A DNA stretch of 64,000 nt from Amborella trichopoda (lineage: Eukaryota > Streptophyta > Magnoliopsida > Amborellales > Amborellaceae): the NCBI RefSeq assembly GCF_000471905.2, contig NW_006500065.1, positions 4,963,814 through 5,027,813 on the forward strand, in the 5' to 3' direction. Below are positions 23,252-33,119 of the stretch, piece by piece. Both the position numbers and the translations under genes were made by a program. Numbering within the stretch: the first letter of the stretch is position 1; every line of letters starts with the position of its first letter. Below the pieces are notes generated by a model that worked only from the letters and a program-made list of their open reading frames with translations, was not told the origin of the DNA and searched no databases.

Positions 23252-25900
23252 TTGATCACCATGTTAGTCACCCAAGGCGATTATGATGACCGCTCCACGG
23301 TTGACTCTAAACCGAGCCTTCCCAAACCTAGTGACCAATATGCTGCAATCCCTTGGGATTACTGCCAGAACTCGGGCCAATCCATTATCCATCGTCCAGG
23401 TCTTCAATTAGAAGCCGAGTCCCTGGGATCAACTCCTAACCCTAAGCTCTGTATCGAAAAGTTGGCTCCGCCCGAAAAAAGTTGAACAATCAGAGGGTCC
23501 GGCCGGGCATTGTCCTACAGGGAACCTTACGTAACCACAGTCGGAGCCGTCTGACCTTAGGCAACCAAAGCAGGAGCCATGCGAGGGAAGGAGTTCATGC
23601 GGCATCTAACGCCAATTCCCACAACTCGAACCAAGATAACCTAGAGATGCAGCGGTCTCAAAACCAAGACCCACCTAGGTCTAGGAGATCCAATCCAACC
23701 TCGAGCCACCATAGTACCGCTCACGATGTTCTTAACACGATACGGAGCAAAGACATCAATTTTGATCAACCCTTAGGCGAGATAGGCATCCAGGCTACCC
23801 TCAAAATTCTAGTTGACTTAAGTTATACAATTCATGCCCCAGTTCATGGGTCGGTCCAAAACCAACCTAATAGCATAGGTCAGCCGATTCTTCAATCGGT
23901 CCCTCCTGTGTATCCAGTCTAACAAACCATGCCATTCTTCAATCAGTGGCGATGCTTATGGGTTAGTACGTCGTCAGCCATAAATGTATCAAACTGTCCT
24001 GGTGACTGCGGCCCATCAACCTCAGCCCCACATCTACCTCAAGTCTCGACTCATCAGTCTATGCTTGGGAACCCACCGACTGATGGGCCTACTCTCATGC
24101 CGAATACTCAACAAGAAGGCACTTTAAAAGCGATGCAAGATATGCTCGTAAGGATGGGTATGCATGAAATTCTACCCCCAAAGGCCTATGTTCGTGATAC
24201 CCTTGAAGGCATGGAAGACCTTCCCCTTAGGTTTGTCATCCCAGAGTTTAAAAACAAATTCAATGGGAAGAGTGACCCAGATATTCACGTCAACGAGTAC
24301 CTCCTCTCCGTCCGAGCTTTGGGATACAGACCCAAGCAGTTGAAGACCCTGTTTTCACAAACTTTGACCGGTGAGGCTTTAAACTGGCATCGGAGAATAA
24401 TGACCGCTCAACCACACACAACTCCAGACTAAATGTTCAACTAGTTCGTCTCTCATTACCGTGGGTCGATACCAAGATCTCTTTCCTTGGGAGAGCTCAG
24501 TGCAACCAAACCAAACCCAAGAGAATCCTTCGAGGATTTTATTGGTCGATTCCGCGAGGCGGCAATGTGGGTCCTCGAATGTCCACTTATGGACCCAGCT
24601 AAAATCTCCAAGGCCTTAGAAAATGTAGCCCCTGAATAGATGACCTTCTTTAGCCAGGGACTTATGCCCCACTCTTTCGACTCCATGATCCAGCAGGTAG
24701 CACGACATAAGAGGGTGAGAGGGTCACCCCTCAGCACTAGGCCTGATAACAAATCCATCACGACTCCTCAGGATAAAAATAAGTGCAACGATACGGGGAA
24801 AGCTTCAGGTCAGGTTAACGAACTTGTCGTTAACGGGCCGGCTCAGGTTAACAAAATTGTCGTTAACGAAATTGTGGCTAACGAAATTGTCGTTAACGAA
24901 ATTGTCGTTAAAGAAATTGTTGTTAACGAAATTGTCGTTAACAAAATTATCGTTAACGAAATTGTCGTTAATAAAATTGTCGTTAACGAAATTGTCGAAG
25001 GGGTCAGTCTCGAGCTAACGCTCAAAATAACAATCGAAAGGCGAGAAGACAACTTCACTCCTCTCAAAGACCCGTTAGAAATTAGTGCTGAAGTTACTCT
25101 TGAAGAAACACATGGTTCAACTCCCGCCACCTTCTGAACCACCAATTGAGGTTAAGGATAAGAAAAGAGGGTGCAAGTGGCATAGAAACAATGCCCATGA
25201 TATCCAAAACTGTTTCTACTTGAAGCAGGTGATTCAAGGGTTGATCAATAGGGGCGACATCACTGTCGAACATAGAAATCAACCTATTGAAGAACCTAAT
25301 CAAAAGATGGGTATCATCACAAACCCTTTCCCCAAAAATACGGCCACAACGACCGAAGAAACGGGAGCTCCGAGTAACTGAAAGGAGGATGTTATCATTC
25401 ACATGATTGAAAACGAAGACGAAGAAGATGATCCCAGCCAATTCATATTTTCTTATGATCATCATCTCCAAGAAGTTGAAGAAGATCTTTTGAGTCTTCT
25501 TAGAGGAAACTATTCGTCCCCGAACTATGATGATCCTAATAAGTGGGACCAGTATGACGAAGATGATGCCCTCAAGATTGACGTGGTCAAAGCTGATGAA
25601 AAGGGATCATCTTCCAAACAAGAGGCCAACACACCGAGGTCTCCCATTACTCTTGCTAGGGTTGCCCCTATCGAGCTCCAGGCTGCCGAAGTTGATTCCT
25701 TAACCCGAAGAGGTCGAGTGTTCAAACCCATCCAAATGATGGTGGACACTCTTGATGAAAGAATGGGAGCCACTTCAACAACCAAACCACCAACAGGGAT
25801 TGCAGATCATGAACCTAATAAAAGAACTCAAGGATCAGCAACCACCTATGATCTACCGACTCATCTCGGGAAGATCCAGGCTCAAATCTCCAGCTTATAG
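23252..25900 (+). mobile_element. Tat gypsy gag region
   Basis: About 24130-24430 carries the gag core of this lineage (PLRFVIPEFKNKFNGKSDP, HVNEYLLSVRALG, GEALNWHRR), continuing to about 24640 (ESFEDFIGRFREAA). It is followed by an in-frame minisatellite at 24847-24996. A zinc motif of the Tat type lies at about 25165-25260 (GCKWHRNNAHDIQNCFYLK). From about 25400 to 26090 an acidic linker (ENEDEEDDPSQF) leads to the protease. In these elements Gag forms the particle shell and the zinc motif binds RNA. This copy is a fossil. Confidence 0.88.
24847..24996 (+). repeat. 15 bp in-frame minisatellite in gag (VVNEI repeats)
   Basis: Ten units of GTCGTTAACGAAATT-like sequence run in a row. In the gag frame they encode repeated VVNEI-type pentapeptides with substitutions (VANEI, VVKEI, VVNKI, IVNEI). 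The array stays open in another plus-strand frame and in a minus-strand frame because the 15 bp unit has no stop there; those frames are shadows. Confidence 0.92.
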
Positions 25901-26101
25901 CTGCTTGAGAATTCGCTGGAGCATAGAGCGCAAATTGAAAAGGTTCTTGCTAAGACCCACATCCCGAGTAACACACAAGCAGATGAGTTGTGCGGTATGA
26001 TCAACCAACTAATGGCACCAACGTCAATTATATTCACAGACAATGACGTCTCGGCTAATGTCAATCGCTTTCACATCTAGCCTCTTCGTATCATTATTTT
26101 C

Positions 26102-26482
26102 ATGAAAGAATATGAGATAAGGATAGTGTTTGTTGATAATGGGGCATCCCTGAATATATGCCCTATAAAAACTATGAAGCAGATAGGCAAAAGCCTGGAT
26201 GACTTCGAGCCATGCCAACTAACTATTGCCGCATACGATGGGACCAAGAGGCAAGCTGAAGGCATATTGCCTCTCACACTCAAGATCGGTCCTACTATCC
26301 AAGTGATAAAGTTTTATGTCTTAGACATAAAATCTTCATTCAACATGCTGCTAGGTAGACCATGGCTACATGAGAACCTCGTGGTCGCCTCAACACTCCA
26401 TCAATGCCTCAAGTTTCCGATTAAAAATGATGTCGCAAAGTTATGCACTGGACCCCTTTCCTTCCAATCCCAGCCTACATAG
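26102..26482 (+). mobile_element. Tat gypsy aspartic protease region
   Basis: The VFVDNGASLNICP motif is the retropepsin active-site block of Tat/Ogre elements. It is followed by the substrate-flap region (LTIAAYDGTKRQAEG) and the FNMLLGRPWLHE block that closes the domain. In this family the enzyme matures the polyprotein. It lies between the gag linker and the G-patch-like motif. Confidence 0.85.
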
Positions 26483-26629
26483 TGGAAAACTAGTCGTACG
26501 AGTCGAGCTCGGAGAAATCCCGCTCGCTTCCTTCGAGCAAGCTGATTGTGCTACTTTACGCTTAGAGGCCGGCGACCCCGTTCCTCAAATTTTGCAAACT
26601 TCTGCATCGATGGAGGAGATCATCCATTG

Positions 26630-26790
26630 CCAATATCAATACGGCTTTGAGTCCCTCGAAGCTTGGCACATGCTCCTCTCCCAAGGCTTCCAACCAGGTC
26701 AAGGCTTGGGAAGTCAAGAGCAAGGCGTAAAGGAAGCGATTTCTACATCACCTGAAGCCAAAACTGGAAAAAAGGTATCGAAGAGGACTT
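26630..26790 (+). mobile_element. G-patch-like motif between protease and reverse transcriptase
   Basis: The residues LLSQGFQPGQGLGSQEQG match the glycine-rich G-patch pattern known from some retroviral and Tat/Ogre-type polyproteins, where it lies just after the protease. The exact role in plant elements is not settled. Confidence 0.6.
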
Positions 26791-27298
26791 AGGTGTACTC
26801 TCACCCTATTTCAACAACGGATGAAGTCTTCAAGCTATCCAGGCTTTGTATCCAAAGGCATTCACAGCCCCGATCCTCTCAATGATCGTCCTTCAAAATG
26901 GCCAAAGGTGATCCTTGATTCCCCAAAAGGGGAAAGTCCCTCTTCCATATCTCAGCACACACAAGGACTAGGAATTGAAGACCTACTTACTGACCTGGAT
27001 TTGGTGTGCATAGTTGGCTCTAACACAACCAAGGGTGCTCATCCACCAACACTAACCCAAGGACGGAATTGGTCCATCATTCCTTTATCTCGAGAATCGT
27101 TGGAAGCATACCAACGACACCTTCAAGTCCCGATGCCAAAAAACGGATAAGCGTGGGGTAGCCATCTAACCACCCTGTGCATCCGGTCCCCAACATTTCT
27201 CTCACGAGTCCCATAAGGGACACCTCTTGCGACATTTTAAAAACCGTTGAAAATTCAAAACATGATAAAGTTGATAATAATGAAAAGAATTTTCAAAA

Positions 27299-28345
27299 AT
27301 GGCACTCACTCAAGATAGCCTAATAATGGTGGATAATACCCGAGACGATGAATTTGACGACCAAGATGAAGATCAAGAGACTCAAGAGTCTGAAGAAATT
27401 CCTCAATCTGAAGAGCTCACTTCCCATGTTGAGCAGTTCAAGAAGAGGTTCGATGATGACGCAATGTCTATCATCGAAGAGACGATTGATGTAAACCTAG
27501 GAACTGAGAAGGACCCAAGGTTAACCACGATTGGAACCTCCTTATCTTCTGAGGGGCGGAAAAATGTGATTTCCTTTCTCAAGGAATATCGCAATATCTT
27601 CGCCTGGTCATACGAGGATATGTCAGGGCTAGATCCCACATTGGTGAAATATCACCTAATATTCAACGAAGGGGCAAAGCCTGTAAGGTAGAAACTTTAA
27701 CGTCAAAAGACCTACCTTGAGCTCAAAATCAAAGAAGAAATCGACAAACTGCTCAAGGCGAGGTTCATCACCCCCGTCGATTACTCGGAATGGTTGGCTA
27801 ACATAGTGGCCACACCCAAGAAAGATGGGAGAATCCAAGTGTGCGTCGACTATCGAGACCTCAATAAGGCATGTCCCAAAGACAATTTTCCATTACCAAA
27901 CATAGATTCCTTGGTCGACAACACTGCAGGTCAAGAGATGTTGTCATTCATGGACGGCTTCTCAGGATACAACCAAATCCTCATGGCAGAAGAAGACCAA
28001 ACCAAAACGTCATTCAAAACATAATGGGGAACCTACTATTACAAAGTCATGCCCTTTGGTCTCAAAAACGCAGGAGCAACTTATCAACAGGCAATGACTA
28101 GCATCTTCCACGACTTAATGCATACCATTATGGAAGACTATGTCGACAACATTCTAGTCAACTCCGAGACCAGGTCTGATCATCTCACCAACCTGAGAAC
28201 CATTTTCGAAAGACTCCGAAAATATCAACTCAAACTCAATCCACAAAAATGTGCCTTTGGAATTGAATCCGACAAATTACTAGGCTTTATAGTAAGCCAA
28301 CAAGGAATTGAGGTGGACCCATCCAAAATACGAGCCATCACTTAA
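27299..28345 (+). mobile_element. Tat gypsy reverse transcriptase region
   Basis: An acidic linker (about 27300-27560) precedes the reverse transcriptase. Family blocks seen are FAWSYEDMSGLDP, IVATPKKDGRIQVCVDYRDL, ACPKDNFPLPNID, FMDGFSGYNQI, VMPFGLKNAGATYQ, the catalytic-loop region near 28140, and LNPQKCAFGIESDKLLGF. These are typical of Ty3/gypsy and, in detail, of the Tat lineage. Confidence 0.92.
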
Positions 28346-28960
28346 ATGCCTCCTCCCCGGAACATCAGAGAAATCTGTGGGCTTCAAGGTCGCATACAAG
28401 CCATAAGACGTTTCATTTCACAACGTTTCATAGATAAGTGCGCACCATTCAATAGACTCCTTAAGAAGGACACCCCATTCATATGGGACAATGAATGCCA
28501 AGAAGCGTTAGATCAAATCAAGGAGTACCTCACCAAAGCTCCCATCCTTAGTCCTCCTAGTCTAGATAAACCCATATTCCTATACATGTCAGTGAATGAC
28601 AAGATCATAGGGACAATTTTAGGACAATATAACGACCATGGAAAAGAACAAATGATATACTATATCAGTAAAACCATGGTAGACAATGAGACAAGATACA
28701 TAGATCTGGAGAAACACTGCTTAACACTTGTGTGGAAACTAATACATCATGTCTTATCTCATTCAATCAAGAACATATCCAAATTTGACCCACTCAAGTA
28801 CCTATTGGAGAGGCCAATCCTCAACGGACGTTTGACAAAGTGGAGAATGCTATTGAGCGAGTTCGAGATCGAGTATGTCACTCAAAAAGCCATTGCTGAC
28901 CACTTAGCTGAACACACACAGCTAGATAATATTCCTGTTAATACGAATCTCCCTGATTAG
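28346..28960 (+). mobile_element. Tat gypsy RNase H (first)
   Basis: The connection segment (RFISQRFIDKCAPFNRLLKK, then WDNECQEALDQIKEYL) is followed by the RNase H core (LYMSVNDKIIGTILGQ, ETRYIDLEKHCLTLVW, LSEFEIEYVTQKAIADHLAE). In gypsy elements this domain removes RNA from the RNA-DNA hybrid. Confidence 0.88.
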
Positions 28961-28974
28961 AACCTCTTCACAAT

Positions 28975-29390
28975 TGAGGACTTGATTTGGGAGCTATACT
29001 TCAACAGTGCAAAGAACGAATACTAGTCAGGTGTAGGAGTCATATTATGCTCACCCGATAAGATTTTAATGCCAACAGCCATTAGGTTGAATTTCTCATG
29101 TACCAATAACATTGTTGAATATAAAGCCTTGATAGCTGGGCTGGAGAACGCCATGGGAATGAAAATCCGACAAATACAAGTGATTGGTGACTCCTTACTC
29201 ATCATAAACCAATTTCAAGGGATTTGGAGGGTGAAAGAAGAAAATCTTAAACCTTATCAAGAAAAGGTGGAAAAGATGATCCCATATTTTAAGAAAATCA
29301 CCTTCTAGCACGTGACTAGGGAAAATAATAGGTTCGACGACACCCTTGCAACCCTTGCTTCGATGGTTTATATTCTTCTAGAAATCACCA
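28975..29390 (+). mobile_element. Second, archaeal-type RNase H (aRH) of the Tat element
   Basis: A second RNase H-like domain follows the first: LYFNSAKNE..SGVGVILCSP, then NIVEYKALIAGLENAMG, IQVIGDSLLIINQFQG and FDDTLATLASM. A duplicated RNase H in this position is a known hallmark of Tat-lineage gypsy elements and gives the strongest lineage call for this fossil. Confidence 0.85.
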
Positions 29391-30720
29391 CGTTGCCATT
29401 CTACATCAGGATCAAACATGACCCTTCCCCACCGACGATTGAAAAAAAAATAGAGGAAGAGAGTGAGAACGATGGGGAAGTCTTTCGTGGTTTCAGATGC
29501 GCAAGACCGTGGTTCCACGATGTTTTGCCCCTGCTAAAAGATGGTTTATACCCCGAAGGAGCCACCAAAGAGGATAAAGAAGCCCTTCGAAGGTTTTCCA
29601 TGGGATTCTTAGTGAGAGGTGATTTCCTATTCAAAAAGTCCTTCGATGACATCATTCTACGGTGCCTCGATCAGCCAGAAATTGGCCAAGTACTAACAGA
29701 GTTGCACAATGAAGGAGGTCATTCTGAGGCAGCCGCCTTAGCTCAAAATCAAGCGCCAAGACTGTTGGAAGTTCGTTAAGAGGTGTCCCAAATGTCAACT
29801 CTATGGAGACCTCACCCATGCACCGTGCGTATCACTCAACTCAACACCGCCCGTATGGCCCTTCGCCATGTGGGTTCTTGATATCATTGGAATGATATCA
29901 CCAAAAGCCTCAAACAGCCACCGTTTTATATTCATGGCTACATAGTACTTCACCAAATGGGTAGAGGCCGTATCATTTGTTAAAATTGAAGGCTAACATG
30001 TTGCCGTTTCATAAAGAACAATATCGTATTCAGATTCGGTGTTCCTGAGTCAATCATCACTGACAATGGATCCAATCTCAAAAGTGAAAAGGTCATTAAG
30101 GTGTGCAAAAGGTTTGGGATAACACAGAAATTCTCCACACCTTACTACCGTCAAGGAAACGGACAAGCAGAAGCCACAAATAAAAAACTTCTCAGAATCA
30201 TAGACAAAATAATAGAAAGCAGGAAGGATTGGCACGAAAACCTAAACGACGCCCTATAGGCCTACCGGACAACTGAGAAGATTCCTACTGACATAACCCC
30301 ATACTCATTGGTGTATGGTATGGAAGTAGTGCTACCTATCGAGGTTGAGATTCCATCCCTCCGAGTCCTTATTCAGATGAGGAACAAAAGATTGAAGCAA
30401 GAATCGCGGCCCTCATTAACTTAGATGCAAAACGACTACGAACAACATAGAATATCGTTGCTTACCATCGTAGAACTGAGAGGGCATACCAAAGAAAAGT
30501 TGTTCCTCGCCGATTCAGAGAAGGAGACACGGCACTCAAGAAAATCTTCCATACTCTTGCAAATCCACACCCTTTAGGCAAATTCAAACCTAATTGGGAG
30601 GGGCCATTCATGGTTTCCCGAGTGCATGTAGGCAATTCTTACAAGATAAAAAATCAGGAGGGGTACAAACTCAACGACCCCATTAATACAATGAATCTCA
30701 GAAAATACTACCCGTAATGG
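29391..30720 (+). mobile_element. Tat gypsy integrase region
   Basis: A linker leads to the zinc-binding start near 29690-29760 (LTELHNEGGHSEAAALAQ), the core (WPFAMWVLDIIG near 29850, ITDNG-type region near 30055, GQAEATNK near 30165), and the C-terminal GPF domain (KFKPNWEGPFMVSRVHVGN near 30580-30640). The integrase of this family inserts the cDNA. The core is degraded. Confidence 0.85.
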
Positions 30721-31115
30721 GCTAAAAAACGTGGTGAAAACCTGAAAAGGCATCACAAAGAAATTAAAAAAATGAAAAAAGCAAAAAGAATGGACGTGGT
30801 GAAAACCTAAAAATGCACCACGAGTAAAAAGAATGAAAAGATATCCAAGAAGGAGCTTTCGATGCAAAACACTCAAGTACAAACAACTACTTTCAAGTTC
30901 CAATAATATTACACAAGCAGACCCTGAGGATGAAGACTCATCCGAAACCCTGCAGGTTCCCAACAGAGCAAACTCAAAAAGATGCAGGAGGGTGACATGA
31001 ATTGAAAACCAAAGTGATTTCGACAAACCCTGAAAAACGTCGAGACCCTCCAAGATGGAAGCCCGGTAAGAATCCAGAGGACTCTTCATGGATCCGCGAA
31101 GCAGTGGATGAAAGC
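30721..31115 (+). other. Tat gypsy 3' untranslated tail
   Basis: After the integrase end comes a direct repeat of ACGTGGTGAAAACCT at about 30729 and 30794, with related AAAAGGCATCAC/AAATGCACCACG blocks. Such GTGAAAACC repeats are usual in the 3' region of Tat elements. The stretch ends at the assembly gap. Confidence 0.65.
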
Positions 31116-31228
31116 NNNNNNNNNNNNNNNNNNNNNNNNNNNNNNNNNNNNNNNNNNNNNNNNNNNNNNNNNNNNNNNNNNNNNNNNNNNNNNNNNNNNN
31201 NNNNNNNNNNNNNNNNNNNNNNNNNNNN
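31116..31228. other. Assembly gap (113 N)
   Basis: Run of N inside the Tat element's 3' end. The 3' LTR should be about 1.3 kb, but only about 84 bp of it follow the gap and none was recognised before it, so the true missing length is probably more than 1 kb. Any reading frame through the gap is an artefact. Confidence 0.95.
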
Positions 31229-31312
31229 CCACTTGATTATACGCTATAACAAAGAAAGTGTCAGATCTGAGAGATCTACAGCGTTAGATCGCTCCATTCT
31301 GCGCTATGAACA
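31229..31312 (+). repeat. Tat gypsy 3' LTR, last part
   Basis: GTGTCAGATCTGAGA, GCGTTAGATCGCT and CATTCTGCGCTATGAACA match the end of the 5' LTR at 20858-20910. The LTR ends in CA at 31312. Confidence 0.8.
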
Positions 31313-33106
31313 ACCAATTAAATAAATAGTTGTATTGAGATTCATTAATGAGTGTGAAGCATATACATGTGTGATAGATTACTCTTATGCATCATAGAGT
31401 CATTGTTGCATCATGGTCTGGAGGACCATGATTTTTTTTGCCTCTAGGGGAGAACCAGAAATCTATAAGCTGGGATTGCGTCCCTTAGTCAATTGACTAA
31501 CTTTGGTGGTCCAATCATGAGCCCCCTGCAATGGACTGTGGGTTATGAGAACTGCTAAGTTAGTTTGAGAAAGCTAAGTGGATCGTGGTTCGTAGTTGAA
31601 GGTGGAGTGCTCCTGTATATTGATAAATTCCTAGATTTAACAAATCCAATTCCCATCAAAATTAATTAGTTTTAATTAATTTTACAATATATGATGTTTT
31701 ATTTGAATTTTAGTGAATCTTCTAATATTTTATTTTTATCATTTGAATTTATAAATTAAAAAAAAAGTTTTCAATTTTTAAAAATAATATAATATTTAAA
31801 AATTCTAAATACAAAATAAAATACTTTCTAAAATTATATGGGACCCTTCATAAATATAGGGGCCAATTTAGAACATGTGAGATTGGGTGAGGCCACGTGT
31901 GGTCACCAAAGGGTGGCACGCCCTACCTATAGGGACTAACTTGTTCTCCAAGATTAGGTGATAGTTATCCCCTTGTTAGCTTATAATTTGTATATAGCCA
32001 ACTTACATAATAAGATTGAATATTTGAAATATTTAGTAAATCTTTGAATCAAGATTGTCGGATCATAGAAATAAGGATTGGATATACTAAAATATAGATA
32101 TATATTTTCTTTTGATGGGAATAGATCTAGGAAATGGAGGATAAGGATCTAACTCATCTCTTTGAATCTTGATGGTCGATCAAATATATGGATAGCTCAA
32201 ATATCCCACCCCACAAATCTCCCTAGATTGATGGTCAATATTTGACTCTACGAATTGAAGCAAACCCCAAGGCATAGAAAATCTATAAAAAGAGGCTCTC
32301 CCACCTCATAAAATCTCTACACCTATTTTCTCTTCTTTCTCTAGGAGTTTCTCTCTCTCTCTTTCTCTCAAAGATCTCTATATAGGTGACATGGCCTACC
32401 TAGGGCTTCAAGATCTCTCCCAAGTTTTTCTAAAAGGAGCACGCTCCAACCAAAATCTTGCTCAAGCCAAGGGGGCACGCTCAAGTAATCTCTCTCAAGC
32501 CAAAGGGGGCATATGCAAGTCATCTCTCTCTCTCGTTTCTAGGTGGCACACCAAAGCTAAGGTTAGCTTGTGGTGGTTTGATTTTTAGGTAGCAAAGAGG
32601 AGGATACCTTTGCTAGTAGATCTCTCTCTTTGATCTATCTCTCATCTCTCTAAAGATAAATCCAAAGGGGCTTGAGCAAGATTAAGACATTGAGGCCTTA
32701 GATAGTTGGTTCTAAATTGAGATTCATATGTCATTGAGAGGGTCTTGTCATATGTAGAAGAATCAAGAGACCGATCATAGATCCTGAGTATCATCAAAAG
32801 GAGGAGACTCGGTATGGCGTGTAATAAGCCCAGTTGAGGTAATCTCCAACAATATTACTTCTTTAAATCTTTATTTGTGATTTGATATTCTCTTCTTATA
32901 AAGCATTGAGTTAAGGTTTTGTTTTAAGAAATTCTATTCAATAGTAGTAGCAAGTGAGAATTGTGTTTCTTTTAACTTATTTATTTGTTTCAAGAGTTAT
33001 TGTTTGTAATTGGACACTGTGAGTGGTCTTGCTGATGTAAGAATAAGAAAAAGAAGAAAAATTTTAATTCATATACACCATGCTTGATCACATAGGCCAA
33101 CTTTCA
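31313..33106 (+). repeat. LARD-2 5' LTR, right piece
   Basis: Homology with 36605-37708 runs from AAATAGTTGTATTGAG through the TATA region (ATCTATAAAAAGAGG, 32279) and CT-rich leader to about 32450. Beyond that only this copy survives, up to the primer site. A roughly 37 bp unit with CTCAAGCCAA.GGGGGCA is duplicated near 32460-32510. Confidence 0.8.
32279..32293 (+). promoter_or_regulatory. LARD-2 LTR TATA box
   Basis: ATCTATAAAAAGAGG lies about 40-60 bp upstream of a CT-rich stretch (32320-32370). The equivalent in the 3' LTR is at 37496 (ATCTATAAAAATAGG). Conservation between both LTRs supports it as the old element's promoter. Confidence 0.55.
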
Positions 33107-33107
33107 T

Positions 33108-33119
33108 TGGTATCAGAGC
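33108..33119 (+). other. LARD-2 primer-binding site
   Basis: TGGTATCAGAGC is an exact tRNA-iMet primer site one base after the LTR end (CTTTCA). Confidence 0.9.

Larger units (their letters stand above)
19602..31312 (+). mobile_element. Tat-lineage Ty3/gypsy fossil inside LARD-2
   Basis: This is an 11.7 kb plus-strand element. It comprises a 5' LTR (19602-20910), primer site (20913-20930), a long repetitive leader, gag, protease, reverse transcriptase, RNase H, a second archaeal-type RNase H, integrase, a 3' tail and the end of a 3' LTR after an assembly gap. The extra RNase H downstream of the normal one, the Tat/Ogre zinc motif in gag and the G-patch-like motif place it in the Tat lineage. 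The two surviving LTR ends differ by about 10-15% over 55 bp, so it is old. It is broken, with something like ten or more breaks spread over the coding region. The left edge is uncertain by about 15 bp, and no clean target duplication was found. Confidence 0.9.

Noticed and set aside
24847-24996. CRISPR-like regular array
   Set aside because: Units are contiguous 15 bp repeats without spacers, in a plant retroelement; it is a minisatellite.
24824-25145. Overlapping frames in the minisatellite (plus-strand frame with LTKLSLTKL and minus-strand frame with TTISLTTIS)
   Set aside because: A 15 bp unit without stops keeps several frames open at once; only the frame with flanking gag motifs is supported.
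30574-31089. 171-codon minus-strand frame
   Set aside because: Shadow of the integrase C-terminal region on the plus strand.
31002-31325. Open frame across the 31116-31228 gap
   Set aside because: Artefact of the N run joining the gypsy tail with LTR sequence.
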